A DNA stretch of 64,000 bases from Peptostreptococcaceae bacterium. Lineage in GTDB: Bacteria; Bacillota; Clostridia; Peptostreptococcales; Peptostreptococcaceae. The notes under the pieces were generated by a model. The model ran no database searches. It was not told the origin of the DNA and worked only from the letters and a program-made list of their open reading frames with translations. Position 1 is the first letter of the stretch, and the number at the start of each line of letters is the position of its first letter. This document shows positions 8,727 to 17,790 of this stretch, piece by piece. The stretch spans positions 653,149-717,148 of the forward strand of contig CABIZO010000003.1 of NCBI GenBank assembly GCA_902363255.1, in the 5' to 3' direction. Both the position numbers and the translations under genes were made by a program.

Positions 8727-10484
8727 TTATGTAATACATTGTATAAATTTTTCAACAACAACCGGATCAAACTGACTTCCAGCACATCTTTTAAGTTCTT
8801 TTATAGCTTCTTCTTTGCTAATAGGCTTTTTATAAACTCTCTCATTAGTCATAACATCATAAGCATCTACTACACTAATTATCCTCGATGTTAATGGAAT
8901 CTCTTCTTTTTTTAATCCCATTGGATATCCATTACCATCCCACCTTTCATGATGATGCAATACTCCTTTAGCCACATTGTCTAGTTCACCCAAAGCCTTA
9001 ATTATCCTATACCCTTTTTCTGTATGAGTCTTCATAATTTCATACTCTTCGTCCGTTAATTTCCCTGACTTTGTCAAAATCTCCTCACTGATTCCTATTT
9101 TCCCAATATCATGGAGTTCCCCTGCTATGATTAATTCGTCCAAGTCTGATATTTCTAAGTCCATTTTCTTACCAACTTGAATTGCATAAATTGATACCCT
9201 TTTTGTATGTTCTTCCGTTTCCATATTTTTAATACCAAGACCCATCTTTAAAGAACTAAATATAGAACTTTTAATACTTCCTTCTTGTAATAATTTCTGC
9301 CTATATACTTTATCTTCAGCTTCTTTTAATACTTCAAACACGTCTTTATTATTATCTTCTTTTATTGATGCACCTAGAGATATACTAATCTTAAATATAT
9401 CACCTTCGTATTCATTACATTTTTTTAATATTCTTTTTATTACATTTTGGCAAACTTTACTGTTTGCATTTGGAATTAATATAACGAACTCATCTCCACC
9501 TATCCTAAATATTTCACCAATATCTTGGCAGGCATCTTCAAGTACACCTGTCGTAAGTTTTAATAATCGATCCCCTTCATCATGTCCAAATGTATCATTT
9601 ACTATTTTTAAGCCATTAGTATCTCCCATTATAATACCTAAAGGTAGTTTATCTTTTTTGGATAAGTTCAATATTCGTTCTTCAAAACAAGTTCTATTCT
9701 TTACCCCTGTTAAAATATCTGTATAACTTAAATATTCTAATTTTTTCTCATTCTCTTTAATACTAGTTAGATCTATAGATCTACCTACTATCCCCATTAC
9801 TTCTCCTGTGCTATCCATAAGTGGCATTTTTACAACATCTCTATATTGCATTATTCCATCATTTGTTTCTACAATGCCTTCTTTATGAATAGGTTTCTTT
9901 GTTTCTATTATAGTTCTATCATCGTCTAAGAAAACTTTGGCTATCTCCTTATTCTCATGTAATTCCATATCAGTTTTTCCAAAGATATTATCTATCCCCT
10001 TTTCTTTGTAAAAATCTTGACATTCCTTATTTGCATAAACATATTTACTGTCTTTATCTTTGTAAAAAATAACTCCTGGTAAAATATCTATAATTTGTTT
10101 TGTAAGATTTTTTTGCTTTTCTATTTCTATATTTCTTTCTTCTATTTCATCGATTCCTAATATTCCAACTATTCCTACAAGAGCCAATAACTTATCATTT
10201 TCATCTATTATTGGAAAAATACAACACTGATGAAATTTTTCGTTTATGTATGCTTCATATCTTTTCGCTTCTCTATGCTTTATTACTTCTAAACAATGAT
10301 TATTATATATCCTACATATATCATCAATAAATATATTTTCATTTGTAAATCCAAGAAAATCCTCTTTTTTCTTATTATATATTTGAGCATATTGATTATT
10401 TACATACACAAACTTTAAATCTAAATCCTTTATCCATATTGGAAAAGGAATATTCTCTAAAAGTAATTTAAATCCATTATTCAT
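8727..10484 (-). CDS. PAS-PAS-GGDEF-HD-GYP cyclic-di-GMP signalling protein, paralogue of 4441
   Basis: 585 residues from ATG 10484, chosen for AAGGTGG seven bases upstream; the frame stays open to 10535 without a good site. Two PAS modules precede GGDEF (329-333, RIGGDEF) and HD-GYP (HD 458-459, GYP 519-521 in HHERWDGNGYP). No I-site RxxD before GGDEF. It aligns with the 4441 protein along its length (for example LLENIPFPIWIKDLD against LFLENIPYPVWIQDID), so the pair arose by duplication. Cytosolic, with no membrane segments. Confidence 0.95.
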   Translation of the reverse strand: MNNGFKLLLENIPFPIWIKDLDLKFVYVNNQYAQIYNKKKEDFLGFTNENIFIDDICRIYNNHCLEVIKHREAKRYEAYINEKFHQCCIFPIIDENDKLLALVGIVGILGIDEIEERNIEIEKQKNLTKQIIDILPGVIFYKDKDSKYVYANKECQDFYKEKGIDNIFGKTDMELHENKEIAKVFLDDDRTIIETKKPIHKEGIVETNDGIMQYRDVVKMPLMDSTGEVMGIVGRSIDLTSIKENEKKLEYLSYTDILTGVKNRTCFEERILNLSKKDKLPLGIIMGDTNGLKIVNDTFGHDEGDRLLKLTTGVLEDACQDIGEIFRIGGDEFVILIPNANSKVCQNVIKRILKKCNEYEGDIFKISISLGASIKEDNNKDVFEVLKEAEDKVYRQKLLQEGSIKSSIFSSLKMGLGIKNMETEEHTKRVSIYAIQVGKKMDLEISDLDELIIAGELHDIGKIGISEEILTKSGKLTDEEYEIMKTHTEKGYRIIKALGELDNVAKGVLHHHERWDGNGYPMGLKKEEIPLTSRIISVVDAYDVMTNERVYKKPISKEEAIKELKRCAGSQFDPVVVEKFIQCIT

Positions 10485-10601
10485 ATAGTAGCCACCTTGA
10501 TTTAGTTTTTTATATTTTATATAAATATTATACAAAATATTACAATATAATAAATATTTTTCCTGCTTATTTATATATTTTATTTAGATGGCTATATCAT
10601 T

Positions 10602-11405
10602 TTAAAAAACTGGTATTACAACACCATTGTATTTAGATTCTATCAACGCTCTACACTCATCAGATGTAAGAACCTCTTCTAGAACTTCTATTTTCTCATT
10701 GTCTTTATCTTCTATTCTATATGCAAGTAAATTAGCATATTCATCGTTTACAGGTGCTGAGTAAATTCCCTCTTCATCTGCATTAAGTCCAGCAGGTATA
10801 GCATAAGTTGTATCAACAAATCCAGCGGTTACATCTTCTAGTGATGGTGGTATTTGTGCTACATCTAGTTGAACAAATTCTAAATTTTTTGGATTTTCAG
10901 TAATATCATTAACCCCTACTATATCACCTTCTGTTAAAGCTATTAATCCTTCACTTTCCAAATATCTTAAAGACTTTGATGCAGAAGCAGCATTATCACT
11001 TATAGCAATTTTATCTCCATTCTTAAATTCATCAAGAGAGTCTATTTTCTTAGAATATAATATCGCTGGACAAACATATAATTTAGCCCCTGCCATTATT
11101 TCATAACCCTTGCTTTTTACTGCCTCATCCAAATAAGGCTTATGCTGAAATAAATTTGCATCTATTTCTCCATTATTTAATGACTCATTTGGTAACACAT
11201 AATCATTAAATGTTACAATTTCTAAATCATATCCTTTCTCCTCTATAAGTGGTTTTAACTCTTCTAATAACTCACCACCAGGAACTGATGTAGCTCCTAC
11301 TTTAATTGTTTTATCATCCTTAGACCCAGATGATCCTACACATCCAACTAGTGATATGCATAGTAGCGTACTTAGTACTACGCTTAATATTTTTTTTAAT
11401 TTCAT
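10602..11405 (-). CDS. metQ: methionine-binding lipoprotein of an ABC importer (NlpA/MetQ family)
   Basis: 267 residues with a lipoprotein signal ending in LVGC near residue 22, then the NlpA/MetQ fold (KVGATSVPGGELLEELKPLI and ANLFQHKPYLDE motifs). It binds D/L-methionine outside the membrane and delivers it to a MetNI transporter. No metN or metI is adjacent, so the transporter must be encoded elsewhere. The SAM-I riboswitch in its leader confirms the methionine link. Confidence 0.9.
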   Translation of the reverse strand: MKLKKILSVVLSTLLCISLVGCVGSSGSKDDKTIKVGATSVPGGELLEELKPLIEEKGYDLEIVTFNDYVLPNESLNNGEIDANLFQHKPYLDEAVKSKGYEIMAGAKLYVCPAILYSKKIDSLDEFKNGDKIAISDNAASASKSLRYLESEGLIALTEGDIVGVNDITENPKNLEFVQLDVAQIPPSLEDVTAGFVDTTYAIPAGLNADEEGIYSAPVNDEYANLLAYRIEDKDNEKIEVLEEVLTSDECRALIESKYNGVVIPVF

Positions 11406-11477
11406 AATAATGTCCCCCTTAAATCTGTAATAAAAATCTCTATAACTCCTCCATTAGTTGAAATTTAATTCAGCTAA

Positions 11478-11509
11478 AATAAAAAAACTTGAGTATAAAC
11501 TCAAGTTTT
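11478..11509 (-). terminator. terminator of the SAM-I riboswitch expression platform
   Basis: On the - strand AAAACTTGAGT and ACTCAAGTTTT pair around a 4-base loop, followed by a T-run. It sits between the aptamer and the metQ start, where it would stop transcription when SAM is bound. Confidence 0.85.
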
Positions 11510-11522
11510 AATAGTGAATTTA

Positions 11523-11630
11523 TACTTATCTTTCAGTAAACCTACTGCAGGATTTAGCACCGTGTATATAAAAATATACTGGTTGCCGGGTTTCATAGGG
11601 CCAGTCCCTCCACCACTCGAGATAAGAGAT
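11523..11630 (-). ncRNA. SAM-I (S-box) riboswitch
   Basis: The - strand shows the S-box core in order: TCTTATC P1 strand, GGTGGAGGGACTGGCCC, ATGAAACCCGGCAACC, GGTGCTAAATCCTGCAG, and GAAAGATAAG closing P1. It precedes metQ by about 120 bases with a terminator in between, the usual SAM-off arrangement. Confidence 0.95.
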
Positions 11631-11811
11631 TTTTTATTTTAAATTTGATAATTATAATATCACCGTTTCTTTTTAAAGTAAATTATATAATTATTTTTTT
11701 ATATTTTTATTTTTCTTTAGTCGTTAATTTCCTATTTCATTTATTTTTTGATTTATATTCGAATTTTAAATTTTACACCTTACCATTCCTTCGTACTTAC
11801 TCTATCTATGT

Positions 11812-12716
11812 TTATTTTATTTTACAACTTATATCTATAAATTCAAATTTTTCTACATCAAACAATCCTTTATCTGTAAGTTTTATATTAGGTATTACTG
11901 GCAATGCTAAAAATGCTAAAGTTAAGAATGGATCTATCTCCCTACTTACTTTTAATGAATTATATGCTATATCTACTAATTTACTAAATTTAGAATTAAT
12001 GCATTCTATATTTTTATCACTCATTAATCCACCAATATTCAAAGGTAAACTTTCTAAAGTTTCATTAGAAGATGAAATAGCTATTCCTCCATCTATACTT
12101 ATAACTTTATTAACAACTTTTACTATATCTTCATCATTATTCCCATAACTATGATATTATGAGAATCATGAGATATTGTTGTAGCTATAGCACCATTTTT
12201 CTATTTAAAATTTTCTACTAATCCTATACCTATATTACCTGTATTTTTATGCCTTTCTACTACTGCTAATTTTAATATACATTTTTCACTATCATACTCA
12301 AACTTATTATCTACTATATTAACTTTAGCTTTTACCTTTTCAGTTATTAAACTATGAGGTTTTAGTGAAATAATATTTACGCCTTCTTCTCCATTTATAC
12401 ATGGAACATGACCATCTATATTTTTTTATTCTCATAAGCTAAGTTTAACTTATCCATTACATTTTTGTCTTTATATATAATCCCTGGATAATTCATCATT
12501 TCTCCCAAACCTAAAACTCTAGGATGTTTATATATTTTCTAAATCTACAGAATTAAGAACCTCTCCTGAATCTTCAAAATTAGTTGCTACCACATCTTCT
12601 ACTTTGATTTCATGTGTAAATACATTAACTCTATTGGCATTTTTCAGTACTAAATCTGGATTTTTAATTTTCATCGATATGTATATTAATTCACTAATAT
12701 ACATAATACTCACCAA
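11812..12716 (-). pseudogene. ade: degraded adenine deaminase
   Basis: Scattered - strand fragments match adenine deaminase in order. They are an N-terminal piece (KNPDLVLKNANRVNVFT), a central piece near 12440-12510 (LGLGEMMNYPGII), and a TGNIGIGLVENF...NGAIATTISHDSHN stretch near 12150-12260 broken by a stop and a frameshift. The C-terminal piece is IGGLMSDKNIECINS...DPFLTLAFLALPVIPNIKL. The locus is about 0.9 kb against about 1.7 kb for an intact gene, so it also carries internal deletions. Not functional. Confidence 0.9.
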
Positions 12717-12886
12717 CTATTAAATATTTTTAAATCCTATATTATCATATTTATATTCTCAGTCATGTTTTTTATTAAAATTATTTTTTTCTTTCATATA
12801 GATATTTCTCACAAAAGTGAAATCCTTTATAATATATTTATATGCATTGTAAAATTATGTAAATCAAATAACAAGGGGACAAATTT

Positions 12887-14650
12887 ATGAGGAATTTAAT
12901 AAAAAAGCTTTTGGTTATCTTTTTAGCAAGTATAATTAATCTTTCTAATCTTCAATACTTAAATCATTCTTTTGCTGCTGAAAATTCTACACTTTCTAAA
13001 GGATATGTTGATATACCATCCTGGATATCTACTCAAGAGTTAAATGTAAGATCTAAACCTTCCACTTCTGCTTCAAAAATTGGTTCAATAAAACATGGAA
13101 ATTCAGTCAATATATTAGATAGTGTTGCTAAAATTACAAAAGTAGATGGCAAGAATGTTGTAACTGATCCTTGGTATAAAATTTCTTATTCAAAGGGTTT
13201 TGGATATGTTTCTGCAGACTATGTAAAGTTATCAGGAGAGGAAACTTCTTATATTCCTACCAATACAACAGCCATAAAAGGAATTGATGTAAGTTATCAT
13301 CAAGGTAATATTGATTGGGAAAAAGTAAAAAATTCTGGTATAAAATTTGCTATTATTCGTGCTGGTAGTGGAACTACAGAAGATTCAAGATTTAAAGCAA
13401 ATATGGAAGGTGCGCTAAATGCAGGAATTGAAGTCGGTGTTTATTGGTTTTCTACAGCATATACAGTTGATAATGTAGAAAAAGAAGCTCAAAAATGCAT
13501 GGAAATAATTTCACCTTACAAGAGTAAGTTATCTTTTCCTGTTTTCTTTGACTACGAAGAATATACTATTAAACTAGCTCAAGATAATAACATTAAACTC
13601 AATTTAAGTTCTTTATCTAATATTTGTGAGGAATTTTTATCTAAATTAAAATCAAATGGATATAAATGCGGTATATATACAAACAAAACAGTTTCTAAGT
13701 ATTATCTTAGCGATAACCTAAGAAATTCTTATGATTTTTGGATAGCTCAATATAATGATAAATGTACTTATTGGAATAAATATATTATGTGGCAATATAG
13801 CCAAAGCGGAAAAGTTGATGGCATAAGTGGTAATGTTGACTTAAACTATTACTATAAAAGTAATCCAATAAATATATCCAAAACCACTATAAACACTATA
13901 TCCAATCAAAAGTATACTGGTAACAAAATTACACCAAATGTAATTGTTAAATATAATAATAAAACTTTAGTAAAAAACAAAGATTATACTATCTCATTCA
14001 AAAATAATACATCTATAGGTACTGCAACAATCACTATAAAAGGTAAAGGAAATTACACAGGTACAAAAACTATTACTTTTAAAATTGTTCCTAAAACTGT
14101 AACAAAACCTAAGATCTCAAGTACTACTTCTTCAAGCATAAAGCTAAGTTGGTCCAAAGTTTCAAATGCTGATGGATATAGAATTTATAGATCAACTAGT
14201 AAAAATGGAACTTACACTAAGATAAAAGATATTACTAAAAATTCAACTTTAAACTACACTAATTCTAATTTATCTAGTAATAAAAAATATTATTATAAAA
14301 TAAAATCATTTAAAACTTCAAAAGGGAAAAAATACTATAGCTACTACTCAGATATAATAACGGGAGAAACAAAATTATCTACTCCTACAGTAAAACTATC
14401 TATTCCTAAAAGTAAAAGTATAAAAGTTTCATGGAAGAAAATTTCAGGTGCTAAAGGATATGAAGTATACAGAGCAACGAGTAAAAGTGGTCCTTATTCA
14501 AAACGAACAACTACATCTAATTTAAGTTATACCAACACAAAATTAACTAAAAATAAAAATTATTATTATAAGGTAAAAGCCTATAAAGTTGTAAATGGCA
14601 AAAAGGTTTATAGCTCTTATAGCTCTATAAAATCGATTACTTCCAAATAA
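12887..14650 (+). CDS. secreted GH25 lysozyme with SH3 and fibronectin-type modules
   Basis: 587 residues with a signal peptide (about 1-30, ending SFAAEN). A bacterial SH3 domain (about 45-115, LNVRSKPS) is followed by a GH25 muramidase (about 127-310, KGIDVSYHQGNIDW and FFDYEEY with the catalytic acidic residues). Next come an Ig-like module (about 335-405, KNKDYTISFKNNTSIGTATI) and two fibronectin-III-like modules (about 408-495, 500-587) of similar sequence. It would cleave peptidoglycan outside the cell, in remodelling, autolysis or competition. The start follows AAGGGG. Confidence 0.93.
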   Translation: MRNLIKKLLVIFLASIINLSNLQYLNHSFAAENSTLSKGYVDIPSWISTQELNVRSKPSTSASKIGSIKHGNSVNILDSVAKITKVDGKNVVTDPWYKISYSKGFGYVSADYVKLSGEETSYIPTNTTAIKGIDVSYHQGNIDWEKVKNSGIKFAIIRAGSGTTEDSRFKANMEGALNAGIEVGVYWFSTAYTVDNVEKEAQKCMEIISPYKSKLSFPVFFDYEEYTIKLAQDNNIKLNLSSLSNICEEFLSKLKSNGYKCGIYTNKTVSKYYLSDNLRNSYDFWIAQYNDKCTYWNKYIMWQYSQSGKVDGISGNVDLNYYYKSNPINISKTTINTISNQKYTGNKITPNVIVKYNNKTLVKNKDYTISFKNNTSIGTATITIKGKGNYTGTKTITFKIVPKTVTKPKISSTTSSSIKLSWSKVSNADGYRIYRSTSKNGTYTKIKDITKNSTLNYTNSNLSSNKKYYYKIKSFKTSKGKKYYSYYSDIITGETKLSTPTVKLSIPKSKSIKVSWKKISGAKGYEVYRATSKSGPYSKRTTTSNLSYTNTKLTKNKNYYYKVKAYKVVNGKKVYSSYSSIKSITSK

Positions 14651-14738
14651 TAATAAACTCACCTTTTTAAAATATATATCTCTTTATATTACAAAACATA
14701 AATATTTATGCTTTTTAATACATCTAAAATTATAAAAT

Positions 14739-14773
14739 AAAGAAGGTATTGCTTACTAAGCAATACCTTCTTT
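14739..14773. terminator. bidirectional terminator between lysozyme and MATE genes
   Basis: AAAGAAGGTATTGCTTA and AAGCAATACCTTCTTT form a long stem with a minimal loop. It contains the MATE stop codon and has T/A-rich tails on both sides. Confidence 0.8.
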
Positions 14774-16105
14774 ATTTTCAGCTTCTATCTTTTTCATTTT
14801 TCTATAATAAGTTATCATAAGCGGTACACATGCTGCTATCCATGCTATAGGATCTGATAAACAAATACCAGTAAACCCTATAAACTTTGGTAATGTAAAT
14901 GCAACTGCCGCTCTTGCCAATAATTCATAAACACCTGCCATCATTGGTACAAAAGATTCTCCCATACCTTGAAGTACATTTCTATATACAAATATAAATC
15001 CTAATGGTATAAAGAATACAGCTGAATAATTAAATACTAACTGAGCATATCTAAATATTTCAGGAGTTGGATTTTCTATAAATAAATTGACAAAATATTT
15101 CCCAAGGAATACAAGAACCGCCCCTGCTATTAAACTAGTAACTATTGATACTTTATTCATTATTTTCATACCATTTTTTATTCTATCAAATCTTCCAGCA
15201 CCTAAGTTTTGTCCTGCATAAGTTGCTATCGTTACTCCAAATGAAACTGACGGTTGCATAACAAGTTGAAGGACTTTAGATGATGCTGTGTATGATGCTA
15301 TTACAGTTGATCCAAATACATTTATAGCACTTTGAACTATTATTACACCAATTGCTGTTACTGAAAACTGTAATCCCATAGGTATCCCAATTTTCAAATG
15401 TTTTTTATAATAGTTTGATTCAACTTTAAAATCTTCTTTTTTCAATCTTAATACTTGGAATCTCTTATAACTATAAATTAAACATAATATAGCTGAAAAT
15501 CCTTGCGCAATATTAGTAGCATAAGCTGCTCCTGATACACCCATTTTAAAATTAATTATAAATACCAAGTCTAAGATAACATTAAGAACAGATGAAATTA
15601 TTAAAAAATATAGTGGTGTTTTGCTATCACCTAATGCTCTAAGTATTCCTGCTGCCATATTATAAAGAGCTTGAGTTATAATCCCAGCAAAAATTATTGT
15701 TATATAAGTATTTGCATTATCAAAAATATTATCTGGTGTGTTCATCATTCTAAGAAGAGGACTTTTTACTAATAAAGCTATTATTGTCATTAATAGCGTT
15801 GAAATCAATGTTAGTATAATATTACTAGCTACTGCCTTTTTTACTCCTATTTCATCTTTTGCTCCAAACTTTTGAGCAACCAGTACTCCAAATCCACTGG
15901 TTAAACCTAGTATCATACCATTTACTAAAAAGAACATAGAACCAGTTGAACCTACTGCTGCTAGAGCTTCTACTCCTACAAATCTTCCAACAATAATTGT
16001 ATCAACCATACTATACAATTGTTGAAAAACATTTCCAATTAATAAAGGTATGGAAAATAATATAAAAATCTTCAAAGGATTACCTTTGGTCATGTCATTA
16101 GTCAT
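14756..16105 (-). CDS. MATE-family efflux transporter
   Basis: 449 residues with about twelve membrane helices and the MATE start PLKIFILFSIPLLIGNVFQQLY followed by VDTIIVGRFVGVEALAAVG. It exports cationic compounds or drugs in exchange for Na+ or H+. It is of the DinF/NorM-like clostridial type; the substrate is unknown. The ATG follows AGGAGA. The gene is alone, with a cre-like site and an inverted repeat in its upstream region. Confidence 0.92.
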   Translation of the reverse strand: MTNDMTKGNPLKIFILFSIPLLIGNVFQQLYSMVDTIIVGRFVGVEALAAVGSTGSMFFLVNGMILGLTSGFGVLVAQKFGAKDEIGVKKAVASNIILTLISTLLMTIIALLVKSPLLRMMNTPDNIFDNANTYITIIFAGIITQALYNMAAGILRALGDSKTPLYFLIISSVLNVILDLVFIINFKMGVSGAAYATNIAQGFSAILCLIYSYKRFQVLRLKKEDFKVESNYYKKHLKIGIPMGLQFSVTAIGVIIVQSAINVFGSTVIASYTASSKVLQLVMQPSVSFGVTIATYAGQNLGAGRFDRIKNGMKIMNKVSIVTSLIAGAVLVFLGKYFVNLFIENPTPEIFRYAQLVFNYSAVFFIPLGFIFVYRNVLQGMGESFVPMMAGVYELLARAAVAFTLPKFIGFTGICLSDPIAWIAACVPLMITYYRKMKKIEAENKEGIA

Positions 16106-16157
16106 ATATTTATTTCTCCTATTCTTTATTTATTTTACGTTATAAAATTATGTTGTA

Positions 16158-16197
16158 AAACAATAGATACTTACAATTACATGCACCTCTATTGTTT
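16158..16197. repeat. 10-bp inverted repeat upstream of the MATE gene
   Basis: AAACAATAGA and TCTATTGTTT are perfect reverse complements separated by 20 bases, 53 bases before the MATE start. It could be a leader hairpin or a binding site for a regulator of the pump. Confidence 0.5.
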
Positions 16198-16337
16198 GAT
16201 TACAAATCAAATAATATATAATTTCTTTCATATAAAAAACAAGCATTATTATAATAATATTTGCATTATTTTTTCAATCTTATAAATGATATCAGATAAG
16301 AAATTGGAGGTCAATAAGTATATTTAATCCTTTTTTG

Positions 16338-16351
16338 TGAAATCGCTTTCA
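16338..16351. promoter_or_regulatory. cre-like site (CcpA)
   Basis: TGAAATCGCTTTCA is palindromic and fits the catabolite-responsive element consensus TGNAANCGNWNNCW. It lies upstream of the MATE gene and downstream of tRNA-Lys; which unit it would affect is unclear. Confidence 0.45.
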
Positions 16352-16407
16352 ATATAAATAACTATTTTATTTCATTCTTAATTTTTTATTATTAATGCAT
16401 AAATACG

Positions 16408-16440
16408 AAAAAGATGTACTAAAATTAATACACCTTTTTC
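16408..16440 (-). terminator. terminator of the tRNA-Lys unit
   Basis: On the - strand AAAAAGGTGTA and TACATCTTTTT pair, with one G-T wobble, directly after the tRNA CCA end. Confidence 0.65.
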
Positions 16441-16517
16441 TGGTGACCCATCCGAGACTCGAACTCGGGACACCCTGATTAAAAGTCAGGTGCTCTACCG
16501 GCTGAGCTAATGAGTCA
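16441..16517 (-). tRNA. tRNA-Lys (anticodon TTT)
   Basis: Cloverleaf on the - strand: acceptor TGACTCA/TGGGTCA, D-arm TAGCTCAGCCGGTAGAGCA, anticodon stem CTGAC with loop CTTTTAA reading TTT, T-arm CGGGTTCGAGTCTCG-type (CCCGAGTTCGAGTCTCGGA), and an encoded CCA. Confidence 0.97.
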
Positions 16518-16697
16518 TAAGTTTTATTTAACTTTTATTTGTGGTTAATTTCCCCTAATTTATTATCTATTATTCATTTAATTCTATGTCTTTTATTTGT
16601 AATTATGTTTAAAATTTCTGTTTCAATTTATTCGAAACGTTTTATTTCTATTTATGATATAATAGATAATTATAATTAAAACAAAAGGTGGTAAAGC

Positions 16698-17324
16698 ATG
16701 ACTGACAAAAGAAAAAAAGGATTTTTAGCAAGTTTATTAGCTGGAGCTATGGCTCTTGTTGGATGTTCTCAAGGAGAAGTAAACGACGAAGTTAGAATAC
16801 CTCCAGAAGAACTTCCTGTAGCAACAATAGTTATTAAAAATTATGGAACTGTTGAGGCTGAACTTTATCCTCATATAGCTCCAAATACAGTAAATAATTT
16901 TATATCATTAGCTAACAGTGGTTTTTATGATGGACTTACTTTCCATAGAGTAATAAAAGACTTCATGATTCAAGGTGGAGATCCAAATGGTAATGGTACA
17001 GGCGGTCCAGGATATAGTATTAAAGGCGAATTTACTAAAAATAAATTCAAAAATGATTTAAAACATACAGAAGGTGTTTTATCTATGGCAAGAAGCCAAA
17101 GTAAAAATAGTGCTGGTAGTCAATTTTTTATAATGACTAAAGAAGCCTCTCATTTAGATGGTCAATATGCTGGTTTTGGTAAAGTTACAAGTGGCATTGA
17201 TATAGTACATAAAATAGAAAATGCAAAAACAGGAAATAGCGATAAACCTGAAAAAGATATAATTATAGAATCTATAAAAGTTGATACTAAAGGTGTAAAA
17301 TACAACGAACCAGAAAAAATGTAA
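16698..17324 (+). CDS. peptidyl-prolyl cis-trans isomerase lipoprotein (cyclophilin type)
   Basis: 208 residues. A lipoprotein signal with lipobox ALVGC at about residue 23 places it on the outer face of the membrane. The cyclophilin domain (about 44-197) contains TFHRVIKDFMIQGGDPNGNG and the AGSQFFI motif of the active site. It would speed proline isomerisation in exported proteins. AAAGGTGG lies before the ATG, and a TATAAT -10 element is visible at 16658. Single gene with its own terminator. Confidence 0.94.
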   Translation: MTDKRKKGFLASLLAGAMALVGCSQGEVNDEVRIPPEELPVATIVIKNYGTVEAELYPHIAPNTVNNFISLANSGFYDGLTFHRVIKDFMIQGGDPNGNGTGGPGYSIKGEFTKNKFKNDLKHTEGVLSMARSQSKNSAGSQFFIMTKEASHLDGQYAGFGKVTSGIDIVHKIENAKTGNSDKPEKDIIIESIKVDTKGVKYNEPEKM

Positions 17325-17326
17325 GA

Positions 17327-17366
17327 AAAAAAGACGGAATTTCAGGGGTGAAATTACCGTCTTTTT
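17327..17366 (+). terminator. terminator of the cyclophilin gene
   Basis: AAAAAGACGGAATTTCA and TGAAATTACCGTCTTTTT pair with one bulged base around GGGG, just after the stop. Confidence 0.85.
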
Positions 17367-17370
17367 AATT

Positions 17371-17470
17371 ATGGGGTATGCATATTTAAATATTGCCATA
17401 ACGGGGATTATACAATATTTAAATATAGTGTTTGGTATATTTAAACATGGGGTTGTTTAAATACGGGGTT
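17371..17470. repeat. array of TTTAAA-centred palindromes alternating with GGGG
   Basis: Four TTTAAA cores (17385, 17418, 17440, 17456), the first two extended to ATATTTAAATAT, alternate with four GGGG runs (17373, 17403, 17449, 17465). The stretch codes for nothing convincing. It lies between the cyclophilin terminator and the riboswitch terminator. Confidence 0.45.
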
Positions 17471-17488
17471 TTTATTACCAAGCCTAAA

Positions 17489-17515
17489 ATAAAAAACTAC
17501 CTTCTCTAGGTAGTT
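17489..17515 (-). terminator. terminator of the c-di-GMP riboswitch
   Basis: On the - strand AACTACCT and AGGTAGTT pair around a short loop and are followed by TTTTTTATTTT. It lies about 70 bases after the aptamer, as an expression platform would. Confidence 0.8.
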
Positions 17516-17584
17516 ACCATTCATGTTTAATATCACAAACTCTTATAAAAAATAGCTTAAGTATGTGATAACAAAGAACTTTTT

Positions 17585-17672
17585 TATTCTTCGGCAACTG
17601 GCTGGCATAGTATAACTACCTTAGCCCCTATAGCTTTGCGTCTCTGAATTTCTCCAGATTTGCCAACATTTA
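17585..17672 (-). ncRNA. cyclic-di-GMP-I (GEMM-I) riboswitch aptamer
   Basis: The - strand carries GGCAAATCTG, a GAAA tetraloop, then GACGCAAAGC, GGGGCTAAGG and GCCAGCCAGTTGCCGAA, the GEMM-I conserved elements in the right order. A terminator follows, but no - strand gene lies downstream: the next gene is the converging cyclophilin. No strong promoter is visible upstream; a TATAAT lies near 17690. Confidence 0.85.
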
Positions 17673-17790
17673 GCTATTACAATATACATTATATATCCTT
17701 TACTTTTCATATACTAGCATTTCTTTATATTTTTTTGTATTATTTTATTTTTATTTTAAATTAGCTTTTATTCATTATTAATGCTATACT

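Noticed and set aside
11645..12148. + strand open frame of 167 codons
   Set aside because: It is the antisense shadow of the decayed adenine deaminase and has no ribosome binding site.
17154..17399. Open - strand frame of 81 codons behind the c-di-GMP riboswitch
   Set aside because: It lies mostly over the cyclophilin gene in antisense, is hydrophobic only because of AT-rich codons, and has no SD site. It is not a plausible riboswitch target.
17371..17470. CRISPR-like or G-quadruplex array
   Set aside because: Repeats are only 6-12 bases with unequal spacing of 16-33 bases, and GGGG runs are too far apart for a simple quadruplex.
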